Source of the DNA: Micromonospora parva
GTDB lineage: Bacteria; Actinomycetota; Actinomycetes; Mycobacteriales; Micromonosporaceae
Direction of reading: 5' to 3'
Length of the DNA stretch: 64,000 nucleotides
Assembly: GCF_000718515.1 (NCBI RefSeq)
Contig: NZ_JNZS01000004.1
Coordinates: forward strand, 62,001-126,000
Positions 17,941-26,625 of this stretch are shown in pieces. The notes below the pieces were generated by a model. It did no database searches, had not been told where the DNA came from, and saw only the letters and a list, made by a program, of their open reading frames with translations. Each line of letters begins with the position of its first letter. Within the stretch, counting starts at the first letter, position 1. The position numbers and the translations under genes are program-made.

Positions 17941-19319
17941 TCGAACGGGGCAGCGGCCGGACCACCGGCCTCACCGACTGGCAACTCATGGACGTCAACA
18001 GCATGTGGGCCTGCCTGCAGGACCACGACACCGCCAACCACTGGAAGCAGGTCGCCGGCTGGCGCAAGGTCTGCGACCTCGCGCAAACCCACCTCGGCCG
18101 CCTCCAGCAGTACCGACGCGGCCTCGCCGCAGCCTGGCCCCCCGAAACCAGCGCCGCCTCCCGCACGTACCTCGCCGAACTCGACGAACTCATCGACAAG
18201 GTGCAACGCACCCACGATGCCGCCGCCGCGAACTACACCGCCCTCTCCGCCGCAACCCAGGCCATCGGCACCACCCGCGCCGCGCTCCGCAAGATCTATG
18301 AGGAGTACGCGACCAAGTACCAGCAGAAGCAGGCGTACCAGGCGATGGTCGCCGACCCGAAGGCGGTCATGGGCAACCGGGCCACCCAACCGCCTGTCGC
18401 CGATGGGGAACTGGAACAGCTGAACGCGCAGGCCCGGTCGATGATGTTCAGCTTGAGCGGCGAACTCCAACAAGCCCAAGCAACCCTGCAAAAACCACCC
18501 CCGCCACCACCTCGCCCCGGCCATCAGCCAAATGATCCCGACGTTTATGAGACGAGCGGGCAGAGTCCGGTCATCCCTCCGGTCGTCGCAGTGCCGATGG
18601 CGCCGCCAGCCCCGCCGTCACAAACTCCGACGGTGACTCCGGGCCCTACGCCTACCCTGACTCCCCCGACCATAGGGCCCGTACTGGGTGGAGTGAGTAC
18701 GGCCTTAACGCCGAGCACGCCAAACCCAAATCCAGCCGGATTGGCAAGCCCTCCGCCGATGCCCCCAGGCGCTCCCATAGGCCCGCCGCCCGGCATCTCC
18801 ATTCGACCCGTTGGCGAGATGGCCCCCCAAGGGCCACCAGGGTCAATTGGCAGGCCGCAGGCCGGGGCCGAAGGTTCTGCCCATCGGTCAACGCCACCGG
18901 TCTCCAGTAGAGCAATGCCGCCGGGAGGCATCATCGGAAGTCCACCGACAATCGGTTTGGGCCAGCCCGGGTCAGGGGCGAACTCACCTCGCCGCGTAAA
19001 CCCGATTGGTGGCGTGATTGGGGGTGGGGGTGCGGGCACTGCGCCAAGTGGAGGGGCTGGTTCTCGGCCTGGCGTGGGTCGCAGTTTCTCGGCGACGCAG
19101 AGCTTCCCACCGATCGGCGGTGGCCCCGGCCTAACCAGCCCAGCTTATTTGCAACCGAATTCTGCCCAGCCGATCGCCCGCAGACAGCCTGATAACGGCC
19201 CGCCCCACTGGGACCCGGACAACCCGTGGGAGACCGAAAAGGGGGTGACTCCGGTAGTCCGGCCACCCGACGACGAAGGACCCATCGATCCAGGTCCGGC
19301 CATCGGTTTCAAGCGGTAA
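17937..19319 (+). CDS. PPE/EspB-like protein with Pro/Gly-rich C-terminus
   Basis: This is a 460-residue protein starting with GTG at 17937, overlapping the preceding stop by four bases. Residues 1-185 are predicted helical (MWACLQDHDTANHWKQVAGW, then a long YLAELDELIDKVQRTHDAAAAN helix), as in PPE or EspB-type substrates. Residues 190-460 are Pro/Gly/Ser rich and disordered. From about 18540 the base composition drops well below its surroundings and rarer codons appear, including TTA at 18705-18707 (codon 257). The stop TAA overlaps the mycosin ATG by one base. No signal peptide is visible. Confidence 0.65.
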   Translation: MIERGSGRTTGLTDWQLMDVNSMWACLQDHDTANHWKQVAGWRKVCDLAQTHLGRLQQYRRGLAAAWPPETSAASRTYLAELDELIDKVQRTHDAAAANYTALSAATQAIGTTRAALRKIYEEYATKYQQKQAYQAMVADPKAVMGNRATQPPVADGELEQLNAQARSMMFSLSGELQQAQATLQKPPPPPPRPGHQPNDPDVYETSGQSPVIPPVVAVPMAPPAPPSQTPTVTPGPTPTLTPPTIGPVLGGVSTALTPSTPNPNPAGLASPPPMPPGAPIGPPPGISIRPVGEMAPQGPPGSIGRPQAGAEGSAHRSTPPVSSRAMPPGGIIGSPPTIGLGQPGSGANSPRRVNPIGGVIGGGGAGTAPSGGAGSRPGVGRSFSATQSFPPIGGGPGLTSPAYLQPNSAQPIARRQPDNGPPHWDPDNPWETEKGVTPVVRPPDDEGPIDPGPAIGFKR

Positions 19320-20482
19320 TGCTAATCATTACCCGAGCCATGCTGGTCATGATGGTCCTGCCGATCGCGGTCTTCAGCCCAGCCGCAGCGGCTCGGCCGT
19401 TTTTGCACGGCGCATCAACGCTCGATCAAGCCGAGAAAATTCGAGCCGACCAATGGCATCTTCGCTTCCTAAACGTCTCCCGAGCACAGGCGATTAGCCA
19501 GGGCGAGGGAGTTGTCGTCGCAGTTCCAGACACTGGCGTCGATCCGCACCCCGACCTGCGAGAGAATTTACTCAAGGGCACAGACACTGTGGCGGGTGGC
19601 GTGGGAGATGGTCAGCAGGACTTGAACAGCCACGGCACGAGCATGGCGGGGTTGATCGCGGCGCACGGCAGGGGCGCAAGTTCTGGCGCACTCGGCATTG
19701 CACCGAGGTCCAAAATCCTTCCAATAAGGGCAGCCGGTACGGACAACTTCGGCGAAGCCGATGATCTCGCAGCAGCCGTCGAATACGCGATAGCCAACAG
19801 CGCTCAAGTTATTAGTATCTCAAGCGGGGGCGCATCGACACCGCGCCTCGTCCGGGCAATCAAATCGGCCCTCGCAGCTAACATCACAGTTGTGGCATCG
19901 GTAGGTAATGCACCCCATAGTCCGACTGCATACCCAGCCAGCGAAGAGGGCGTTATCGCGGTTGGGGGTGCCGATCGCGCTGGCCGACACGCTGCCATCT
20001 CGGTCACCGGGCCGAAGATCGATGTGGTCGCCCCTGCGGTCGATATCTACAGCACCAGCTACGGCGGAAAGTACTCGAAGGGGACGGGCACTTCCAGCGC
20101 GACGGCGATCGTGGCGGGCGCGGCAGCACTGATCAGGTCGAAGTACCCCTACCTGCCGGCGAGAGAGGTGGCGCACCGGCTCACGGCTACCGCCGTCGAC
20201 AAGGGCCCTCCTGGGCGCGACGACGAGTACGGCTATGGAGTGATCGATCTTGTGGCGGCGCTGACGGCAGACGTACCGCCGCTGGGTTTTGAATCGGTGA
20301 GCGCTCCGGCCGGTGCTGGCCCGACCACGACGGCTGCCGCTCAGCCGGGTGGTCAGGATGATGGCTCGACCGTGCGCGGCCTGGCCACTCTTGGGGTGAT
20401 CGTGGCCGCCGGGGTGGGATGGGTCGTGATAGCGCGACGTCGCCGTCGTGGTGATGATCCGCCGCCCAGAATCAGCCGGTGA
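19319..20482 (+). CDS. mycP: Type VII secretion-associated serine protease (mycosin)
   Basis: This is a 387-residue S8 subtilisin-type protease. It has an N-terminal signal sequence (about residues 1-27), catalytic Asp in PDTGVDPHPDL (about 65), His in NSHGTSMAGLIAAHG (about 100) and Ser in GTSSATAIVAGAAA (about 265), with Asn in ASVGN. A Thr/Pro linker and a C-terminal membrane helix (TLGVIVAAGVGWVVIA, then RRRRRG) give the mycosin topology. Composition is about 55-58% GC over most of the gene, and there is a TTA codon at 19568-19570 (codon 84). No EccB/C/D/E core component is in the window. Confidence 0.85.
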   Translation: MLIITRAMLVMMVLPIAVFSPAAAARPFLHGASTLDQAEKIRADQWHLRFLNVSRAQAISQGEGVVVAVPDTGVDPHPDLRENLLKGTDTVAGGVGDGQQDLNSHGTSMAGLIAAHGRGASSGALGIAPRSKILPIRAAGTDNFGEADDLAAAVEYAIANSAQVISISSGGASTPRLVRAIKSALAANITVVASVGNAPHSPTAYPASEEGVIAVGGADRAGRHAAISVTGPKIDVVAPAVDIYSTSYGGKYSKGTGTSSATAIVAGAAALIRSKYPYLPAREVAHRLTATAVDKGPPGRDDEYGYGVIDLVAALTADVPPLGFESVSAPAGAGPTTTAAAQPGGQDDGSTVRGLATLGVIVAAGVGWVVIARRRRRGDDPPPRISR

Positions 20483-20488
20483 TCGCGG

Positions 20489-20565
20489 TGATCCACTCGG
20501 CTTTCAGGAAACCGCCGTGTCCGGGGCGATGGGATAGCGCGTTTTCCTGAAAGGCGAGTGGATCA
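20489..20565. repeat. Long-arm inverted repeat D
   Basis: Arms 20489-20511 (TGATCCACTCGGCTTTCAGG plus AAA) and 20543-20565 are reverse complements with 22 of 23 matches and a 31-base spacer. It starts seven bases after the mycosin stop, so it may terminate that operon. It is a single copy in this window. Confidence 0.8.
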
Positions 20566-20700
20566 AGGGTGCCGGCGGGCGAACCGCCGGGCTACGACGG
20601 CTGCCAAGGCCCCGGACCACCCAGGCCGCCGGGACGGCATCGGTGAGGGCGCTGGGCGGGGTGTCGGGCCTGGTGGGGGTTGGGCGGTAACGTCGGGCTC

Positions 20701-21432
20701 GTGTCTGAGACTTTGCCGCTCCGCCTCGTGCTCGCTTCGGCGAGCCCTGCCCGTCGTAAGTTGCTCCAGGCTGCCGGTGTGGAGCCGGAAGTGCTGGTCA
20801 GCGGGGTGGACGAGTCCCTGGTGGTGACCGAGCGGGCCGAGGATCTGTGTCTGGAGTTGGCGAGGCTGAAGGCGCAGGCGGTGGTGAGCCGACTGAACCC
20901 GACCGCTGATCAGCGGACGTTGGTGATTGGCTGCGACTCGGTGCTGGCCTTCGACGGGGAGATCCTCGGCAAGCCTGACGATGCAGCCGACGCGACCCGG
21001 CGGTGGCGGCGGATGCGCGGACGCAGCGGTGTGCTGCACAGCGGGCACTGCCTGATCGACCTTGATGCGGGGCGGCAGGCGGAGGCGGTCGCCTCGACCA
21101 CGGTCCACTTCGCTGACATCAGCGACGACGAGATCGCCGCGTACGTGGCCACGGGTGAGCCGTTGGCGGTGGCCGGCGCGTTCACTATCGACGGGCTGGG
21201 CGGGCCGTTCGTGGAGCGGATCGAGGGTGACCCGGGAACTGTGGTCGGGTTGTCGATGCCACTGCTGCGCCGGCTCCTCGCCGAGCTGGATCTGCGGATC
21301 ACCGACCTGTGGACGAAGGTCGCACCGGGCGGCCAATCCGTCGAGCCCGGCGGCCAACCTGCCGAGCCCGGCGGCCAACCTGCCGTGGCGGGCGGTCAAT
21401 CCGTCGAGCCGCTCGGTAACGTCCGGTCATGA
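20701..21432 (+). CDS. maf: Maf family nucleotide pyrophosphatase
   Basis: This is a 243-residue Maf protein, a house-cleaning NTP pyrophosphatase for modified or non-canonical dNTP/NTP. Seen are LVLASASPARRKLL at the N-terminus, the metal/catalytic segment GCDSVLAFDGEILGKP, GRSGVLHSGHCL and GAFTIDGLGGPFVERIEGDPGTVVGLS. The last 30 residues are four 7-residue repeats (GGQSVEP, GGQPAEP, GGQPAVA, GGQSVEP) from a 21-bp DNA unit, not part of the fold. GTG at 20701 has TAACGT seven bases upstream (probably leaderless). The stop overlaps the next ATG (ATGA). Confidence 0.93.
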   Translation: MSETLPLRLVLASASPARRKLLQAAGVEPEVLVSGVDESLVVTERAEDLCLELARLKAQAVVSRLNPTADQRTLVIGCDSVLAFDGEILGKPDDAADATRRWRRMRGRSGVLHSGHCLIDLDAGRQAEAVASTTVHFADISDDEIAAYVATGEPLAVAGAFTIDGLGGPFVERIEGDPGTVVGLSMPLLRRLLAELDLRITDLWTKVAPGGQSVEPGGQPAEPGGQPAVAGGQSVEPLGNVRS

Positions 21433-22082
21433 CCACCAAGTCGATCCCGCTCACCGAAGAGCTGCACGCCTATCTGGTCGCACACGGCTCCCCGCCGGAC
21501 GAGATCATCCGGGACCTGGCCGAGGAGACCCGGTCGGTGCTGCCGGAGCACGCCTCGATGCAGGTGGCGCCGGAGCAGGCCGCGTTCCTGACGTTCCTCA
21601 CCCGGTTGCTCGACGTACGGCAGGCCGTCGAGGTCGGCACGTTCACCGGGCTGTCGTCGCTGGCGATCGCCCGCGGGTTGCCCGAGGGCGGGCGACTGAC
21701 CTGTTTCGACATTTCCGAGGAGTTCACCGGCATCGCCCGGCGCTACTGGGCGCGCGCCGGCGTGCAGGATCTGATCGACCTGCAGATCGGCCCGGCCGCG
21801 GACGGGCTGCGGGCGTTGCCGCACGAGCGGCACCTGGACTTCGCGTTCATCGACGCGGACAAGACCGGTTACCCGATCTACTGGGCGGAGCTGGTGCCCC
21901 GGATGCGCCCGGGTGGGGTGATCGCCGTCGACAACGTGCTGCGTGGTGGGCGGGTCATCGCCCCGCAGGACGAAGGTGACCGGGCCATCGCCGCGTTCAA
22001 CGACGAGGTCCTCGCCGACGTACGGGTGGACCCGGTGATGCTGCCGATCGCGGACGGCCTGACCCTCGCCCGGGTCCGCTGA
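21429..22082 (+). CDS. Class I SAM-dependent O-methyltransferase
   Basis: This is a 217-residue member of the caffeoyl-CoA/catechol O-methyltransferase family. EVGTFTGLSSLAIARGLP (SAM motif I, about 70-87), CFDISEEFTGIARRYW, the metal-binding AFIDADKTGYPIYW (about 140-153) and AVDNVLRGG are diagnostic. The methyl acceptor cannot be inferred. The start overlaps maf by four bases, so they are co-translated; the pairing does not reveal a pathway. Confidence 0.93.
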   Translation: MTTKSIPLTEELHAYLVAHGSPPDEIIRDLAEETRSVLPEHASMQVAPEQAAFLTFLTRLLDVRQAVEVGTFTGLSSLAIARGLPEGGRLTCFDISEEFTGIARRYWARAGVQDLIDLQIGPAADGLRALPHERHLDFAFIDADKTGYPIYWAELVPRMRPGGVIAVDNVLRGGRVIAPQDEGDRAIAAFNDEVLADVRVDPVMLPIADGLTLARVR

Positions 22083-22177
22083 CCGCCGACCCCCGCCGAA
22101 CGCCGGCCACCCGCCGACAACCACCAAACGCCGGCCGCCGGCAACGCCGGGCGCCGGGTGCCGGCCGCCTAACACGG

Positions 22178-22214
22178 AAAACGGGGTGTCCCCCAGCAGG
22201 GGACACCCCGTTTT
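22178..22214. terminator. Strong bidirectional intrinsic terminator
   Basis: The perfect 16-bp stem AAAACGGGGTGTCCCC / GGGGACACCCCGTTTT with a 5-base loop has a T-run on both strands. It serves both the maf-methyltransferase operon and the convergent ABC exporter operon. It is one of very few U-tract terminators in the window. Confidence 0.92.
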
Positions 22215-22239
22215 TCAGGAACTCGCGCGCAGGGGACGG

Positions 22240-22995
22240 TCAGCGGACGCTGCGGGCGAACTGGCGGGCGGCCCAGTAGACGCCCAGTGCGGCGAGCACC
22301 GCGGTGATGCTGAGGCCCTGCCAGACCTTGTCGCTGCCCAGGTCACCGGCGAACAGCGAACGGGTGCCGTCGACCGCCCAGGAGAACGGGTTCCAGTTGG
22401 CGATGCCCTGCAACCAGCCGGGTGCGAAGGTCAGCGGCAGCAGGATGCCGGAGAGCAGGAGCACCGGCTGCGCCACGGTGTTCATCAGTGGGGCCAGCGC
22501 GTCCTCGCTCTTGACCTTGAGGGCGACACCGTAGGAGACGGCCGAGGTCATGAGGGCGATCAGAGCGAGCATCAGGTACGCCAGCAGCAGGTCACCAATG
22601 AACACCCGCAGGTCGAACAGGAGCGCCAGCAGGGTGATGATGACCGCCTGCACGATGAGCGAGACGACGTCGCGCAGCGAGCGGCCGAGCAGCAGGGCGA
22701 GCCGGCTGATCGGGGTGACCCGGGAGCGTTCGATGACGCCGGCTCGCAGCTCGGCAATCAGGCCGAAGCCCTGGAACAGGCCACCGAAGATGGCCAGCAG
22801 CACCAGCAGGCCCGGTACGAAGATCTTGTAGGCCTCGGCCTGGGTGGGGGCGTTCAGTGCGGGTTTGAGCAGCGGGGCGAAGAGCAGCAGGTACATGACC
22901 GGCTGGAAGACGCCGACGAAGACCCAGACCGGGTTGCGCAGCAGGAGTTGGGTCTGGCGCTGGAAGATCAGCCAGGTGTCACGGGCGAATTTCAT
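22240..22995 (-). CDS. ABC-2 type transporter permease (DrrB-like)
   Basis: This is a 251-residue ABC-2 permease with six hydrophobic segments. RNPVWVFVGVFQPVMYLLLF opens the membrane region, and WNPFSWAVDGTRSLFAGD is the DrrB-family signature near the C-terminus. It pairs with the ATPase immediately upstream to form an efflux pump for a hydrophobic compound. ATG at 22995 is preceded by GGAG. The substrate is not deducible. Confidence 0.93.
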   Translation of the reverse strand: MKFARDTWLIFQRQTQLLLRNPVWVFVGVFQPVMYLLLFAPLLKPALNAPTQAEAYKIFVPGLLVLLAIFGGLFQGFGLIAELRAGVIERSRVTPISRLALLLGRSLRDVVSLIVQAVIITLLALLFDLRVFIGDLLLAYLMLALIALMTSAVSYGVALKVKSEDALAPLMNTVAQPVLLLSGILLPLTFAPGWLQGIANWNPFSWAVDGTRSLFAGDLGSDKVWQGLSITAVLAALGVYWAARQFARSVR

Positions 22996-23012
22996 GAGAG
23001 TCGTCTCCGGGG

Positions 23013-23972
23013 TCAGGACTCGCGCAGCGAGCGGCCGGTCTTGGTGAGGAAGACGTCGTCCAGGCTGGGTCGGTGCAGCTCGATCGAGCGCAGCTCCAGC
23101 CCGGCGTGGTCGAGTCGGCGCAGCACCTGCGGAATGGCGGTGGCGCCCTCGTCGACATAGAGGCGCAGGCCGCCCTCGTCGGCGGTTTCCAGCTTGTTGA
23201 CGTACGGTTCGCCGTCGAGTGCCTGGGCGGCCTGCGGGGTGGCGGCCAGGTCGAGACCGACCAGCACCACGTCTCCGGAGATCTCCCGCTTGAGCTCGGC
23301 CGGGGTGCCCTCGGCCACCACCTCGCCGTTGTCCATGATCGCGATCCGGTCGCAGAGCGCGTCGGCCTCGTCCAGGTAGTGCGTGGTGATGAAGACGGTC
23401 ATGCCGTCGCTGCGGAGCCGCCGGATCTCGTCCCACATGTGGGCGCGGCTCTGCGGGTCGAGGCCGGTGGTCGGCTCGTCCAGGAAGACGATCTTCGGCT
23501 CGTGGATGATGCCGAGGGCGATCTCGACCCGGCGTCGCTGGCCGCCGGAGTAGGTCTTGCACTTGCGGTCGGCGTACTCGGTGAGCTGGAAGGCGTCCAG
23601 GGCGCGGGCGGCGCGGCGTTGCGCGTCGGCCTTGCTGATGCCGTACATCCGGGCGTGCAGCACCAGTTCCTCACGGGCGGTGGACTCGTCCCAGGTGCTG
23701 CCGCCCTGCGGGACGTACCCGATGCGGCGGCGCACCTCGGCCGGGTCCTTGCGCAGGTCGGCGCCCGCGATGGTGGCCTCGCCGCCATCCGGCTCGATCA
23801 GCGTGGCGAGCATCCGCAGCGTGGTGGTCTTGCCGGCGCCGTTCGGGCCGAGGAAGCCAAAGATCTCGCCCTTGGCGACGTCAAGGTCGACGCCCCGCAC
23901 GGCGTCCACCGTCTTCGTCTCTCGACCCGCGCGGGAGCGGAACGACTTCCGCAGCCCCCTGGTCTCGATCAT
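23013..23972 (-). CDS. ABC transporter ATP-binding protein (DrrA-like)
   Basis: This 319-residue ATPase has Walker A GPNGAGKTTT (about 44-53), the Q-loop YVPQ, signature YSGGQRRR, Walker B IVFLDEPTTGLDP and the H-loop TTHYLDEA. The C-terminal 90 residues are the DUF4162-like extension typical of daunorubicin-resistance ATPases. It lies 17 bases upstream of its permease and downstream of a PadR regulator; a palindrome (24081-24096) in its promoter region matches one before padR. Confidence 0.95.
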   Translation of the reverse strand: MIETRGLRKSFRSRAGRETKTVDAVRGVDLDVAKGEIFGFLGPNGAGKTTTLRMLATLIEPDGGEATIAGADLRKDPAEVRRRIGYVPQGGSTWDESTAREELVLHARMYGISKADAQRRAARALDAFQLTEYADRKCKTYSGGQRRRVEIALGIIHEPKIVFLDEPTTGLDPQSRAHMWDEIRRLRSDGMTVFITTHYLDEADALCDRIAIMDNGEVVAEGTPAELKREISGDVVLVGLDLAATPQAAQALDGEPYVNKLETADEGGLRLYVDEGATAIPQVLRRLDHAGLELRSIELHRPSLDDVFLTKTGRSLRES

Positions 23973-24080
23973 TTCTGCTCCTGGTCGTTCAGGCCGGTAG
24001 CGCCGGCCGTCGAGTGGGACGACGCCGGACGGCGCACTCCCCCGCTGTGCCGCCAGCAGGCTAACGCGATATAACTTTTC

Positions 24081-24096
24081 TAGTCAACGTTGATTA
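24081..24096. promoter_or_regulatory. Candidate PadR operator at the ABC exporter promoter
   Basis: TAGTCAACGTTGATTA contains the perfect 10-bp palindrome TCAACGTTGA (24084-24093). It lies about 110 bases upstream of the DrrA-like ATPase and overlaps the padR stop codon. It shares 12 of 16 positions with 24734-24749 in front of padR. Confidence 0.55.
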
Positions 24097-24720
24097 TTCC
24101 GTGTCGGTGCCGGACGGCACCTCGCCGTCCTTCCACCCCGACCAACCCTGCGCTTCATCCAGCTCAGCAGGCAGGTACGACACTCCGGAATCGATCCGCT
24201 CCGCGATCCGCTCGCACCAGCTCATCTCCGCCTCGGCCCGCGCCGACCACAGCTCGAACATCCAGCCCACGTGCGCCGGCTTGCGGTTGCGCACCCAGTC
24301 CGACTCGAGCGAGGCACGCATCGACTCGATGCCGGCGCGCAGCAGGTTGGCCCGGTTACGCAGGGCCGCGGCCGCCTCGGCGCGCGGCATGGCCGGCAGG
24401 AAGGAGAAGGCCGCCACGAACGGGTCGGCGGGCTCGCTGATGTTCCACCACAGATTGCGCAGCAACGTCTCGAACTCGTCCTCCCCCTTGGGGGTCACCT
24501 CGTACGTGGTGCGCGCCGGGCGGGCGCCGACCTGCTCGGTCGCGACGGCGCGGAGCAGCCCCTCCTCGGTGAGCTTGCGCAGAGCGTGATAGATCGATCC
24601 GGGTTGCACGTTCGCCCACTTGTCGGCGCTCCAGCTCAGCAGCTCGCGGCGCACGTCGTAGCCGTGCACGGGCTGCATCCACCGCACCAGACCGAGAATC
24701 ATCATCCGAGTCGAAGACAC
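24094..24720 (-). CDS. PadR family transcriptional regulator
   Basis: This is a 208-residue PadR-type repressor. The winged helix covers about residues 5-80: MMILGLVRWMQPVHGYDVRRELL, then WANVQPGSIYHALRKLTEEGLL and TYEVTPKGE. A longer C-terminal dimerisation domain follows (PadR_C type, about 95-185). GTG at 24720 (VSSTRMMIL) fits the family start. It is co-directional with the DrrAB-type exporter and probably represses it and itself through the shared dyad. Confidence 0.92.
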   Translation of the reverse strand: MSSTRMMILGLVRWMQPVHGYDVRRELLSWSADKWANVQPGSIYHALRKLTEEGLLRAVATEQVGARPARTTYEVTPKGEDEFETLLRNLWWNISEPADPFVAAFSFLPAMPRAEAAAALRNRANLLRAGIESMRASLESDWVRNRKPAHVGWMFELWSARAEAEMSWCERIAERIDSGVSYLPAELDEAQGWSGWKDGEVPSGTDTE

Positions 24721-24733
24721 CCGATAAGCGTAA

Positions 24734-24749
24734 TAGCCAAGTTTGACTA
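24734..24749. promoter_or_regulatory. Candidate PadR operator at the padR promoter
   Basis: TAGCCAAGTTTGACTA is an imperfect dyad 14-29 bases upstream of the padR GTG. With 24081-24096 it gives the consensus TAGyCAA-N2-TTGrCTA. Its placement fits autorepression. Confidence 0.55.
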
Positions 24750-24791
24750 AACCGTGGCGGGCGCAGTGCGGCATCCCACACTGAGCGATCG

Positions 24792-24820
24792 TTAGGGCCA
24801 CCGTGGGCGGCCGATACACT
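24792..24820 (+). promoter_or_regulatory. Promoter of accA
   Basis: TTAGGG (24792-24797), a 17-base spacer and TACACT (24815-24820) form a housekeeping-type promoter; the expected start is near 24827. GGGAGGAG follows about ten bases before the GTG at 24856. Confidence 0.5.
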
Positions 24821-24855
24821 CCCCGTCAGTAACCTGCCCGGGAGGAGCCACGAAG

Positions 24856-26607
24856 GTGCGCAAGGTACTCATCGCCAACCGCGGCGAGATCGCCGTCCGG
24901 GTGATCCGCGCGTGCCGCGACGCCGGCCTGGGCAGCGTCGCCGTCTACGCGGACTCCGACCGCGACGCCCTGCACGCCACGCTCGCGGACGAGGCGTACG
25001 CGCTCGGCGGGGACAGTGCGACCGAGACCTATCTGCGCATCGACAAGCTGCTCGACGTCGCCGCTCGGGCCGGTGCCGACGCCGTACACCCGGGTTATGG
25101 CTTCCTCAGTGAGAACGCCGACTTCGCCCAGGCCGTCATCGACGCCGGGCTGACCTGGATCGGCCCCACCCCGCAGGCCATCCGCGACCTCGGTGACAAG
25201 GTGACCGCCCGGCACATCGCCCAGCGGGCCGGCGCGCCGCTGGTCCCGGGCACCCCGGACCCGGTGGGCAGCCCGGACGAGGTGATGGCGTTCGCCGTCG
25301 ACCACGGCCTGCCGGTCGCCATCAAGGCCGCCTTCGGTGGCGGTGGGCGCGGCCTCAAGGTGGCCCGCACCATGGAGGAGATCCCGCAGCTCTTCGAGTC
25401 GGCCACCCGGGAGGCGGTCGCCGCGTTCGGTCGGGGCGAGTGCTTCGTCGAGCGGTACCTCGACCAGCCCCGGCACGTCGAGGCGCAGGTCCTCGCCGAC
25501 CAGCACGGCAACGTGATCGTGGTGGGCACCCGGGACTGCTCGTTGCAACGACGCCACCAGAAGCTCGTGGAGGAGGCGCCCGCGCCGTTCCTCACCGACG
25601 CCCAGCGGGCCCAGATCCACGACAGCGCCAAGGCGATCTGCCGCGAAGCCGGCTACCACGGCGCCGGCACCGTGGAATACCTGGTCGGCGTCGACGGCAC
25701 CATCTCCTTCCTGGAGGTCAACACCCGCCTTCAGGTCGAGCACCCGGTCACCGAGGAGACCGCCGGCATCGACCTGGTCCGGGAGCAGTTCCGGATCGCC
25801 GACGGCGAGAAGCTGCGTATCACCGAGGACCCGACCCCGCGCGGGCACGCGATCGAGTTCCGGATCAACGGCGAGGACCCGGGCCGCAACTTCCTGCCCG
25901 CCCCGGGCACTGTCACCGCGCTGCGCCTGCCCAGCGGGCCGGGGGTTCGGGTCGACACCGGCATCTCGGCCGGCGACGTGATCGGCGGCAACTTCGACTC
26001 ACTGCTCGCCAAGGTGATCATCACGGGTGAGACGCGGACCGAGGCGTTGGAGCGCGCCCGCCGCGCGCTGGACGAGATGGTCCTCGACGGCATGGCCACC
26101 GCGCTGCCGTTCCACCGGCTCGTGGTGCGGGACGAGGCGTTCACCGCCGAGCCGTTCACAGTGCACACCCGGTGGATCGAGACGGAGTTCCACAACACCG
26201 TGCCGCCGTTCACCGCCGCCGCCGGCACCGCCGACGCGCCGGCCGAACGCGACACCGTCGTGGTCGAGGTGGGCGGCAAGCGCCTCGAGGTCAGCCTCCC
26301 CGCCGGCTTCGGCGGGAGTACGACCACAGCGGCACCCGCCTCCCGCAAGCCGACCCGGCGCGGCGGCGGTGCCAAGGCCGGCGCTCCGGTCGGCGGCGAC
26401 ACGCTCACCTCGCCGATGCAGGGCACCATCGTCAAGATCGCGGTGGCGGACGGCGACACCGTGGCCGAGGGTGACCTGGTCGTGGTGTTGGAGGCGATGA
26501 AGATGGAGCAGCCGCTGCACGCGCACAAGGCGGGCACGGTCAGCGGCCTCAGCGCCGAGGTCGGTGCCGTGATCACCGCTGGCGCCCCCATCTGCACCAT
26601 CGCCTGA
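24856..26607 (+). CDS. accA: Acyl-CoA carboxylase subunit alpha (biotin carboxylase + BCCP)
   Basis: This is a 583-residue AccA-type protein. Biotin carboxylase occupies about residues 1-445 ([32 protein letters not shown], the ATP-grasp loop [24 protein letters not shown]). The C-terminal biotinyl domain (about 515-583) has the biotin lysine in EAMKMEQ. It carboxylates its own biotin with ATP and bicarbonate; AccB then transfers the carboxyl group to acyl-CoA, giving malonyl-CoA or methylmalonyl-CoA. BirA, AccB and AccE are all encoded in the same window. GTG at 24856 has a GGAGGAG ribosome binding site. Confidence 0.97.
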   Translation: MRKVLIANRGEIAVRVIRACRDAGLGSVAVYADSDRDALHATLADEAYALGGDSATETYLRIDKLLDVAARAGADAVHPGYGFLSENADFAQAVIDAGLTWIGPTPQAIRDLGDKVTARHIAQRAGAPLVPGTPDPVGSPDEVMAFAVDHGLPVAIKAAFGGGGRGLKVARTMEEIPQLFESATREAVAAFGRGECFVERYLDQPRHVEAQVLADQHGNVIVVGTRDCSLQRRHQKLVEEAPAPFLTDAQRAQIHDSAKAICREAGYHGAGTVEYLVGVDGTISFLEVNTRLQVEHPVTEETAGIDLVREQFRIADGEKLRITEDPTPRGHAIEFRINGEDPGRNFLPAPGTVTALRLPSGPGVRVDTGISAGDVIGGNFDSLLAKVIITGETRTEALERARRALDEMVLDGMATALPFHRLVVRDEAFTAEPFTVHTRWIETEFHNTVPPFTAAAGTADAPAERDTVVVEVGGKRLEVSLPAGFGGSTTTAAPASRKPTRRGGGAKAGAPVGGDTLTSPMQGTIVKIAVADGDTVAEGDLVVVLEAMKMEQPLHAHKAGTVSGLSAEVGAVITAGAPICTIA

Positions 26608-26625
26608 GCCGCCGCTCGGCGCCAG

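Noticed and set aside
20558..20827. Small plus-strand frame between the mycosin and maf genes
   Set aside because: It overlaps maf in another frame, begins inside palindrome D and has Arg/Gly-rich low-complexity content.
22240..23562. 440-residue version of the ABC permease
   Set aside because: The first 190 residues are an alternate-frame reading of the ATPase gene; the true start is the ATG at 22995.
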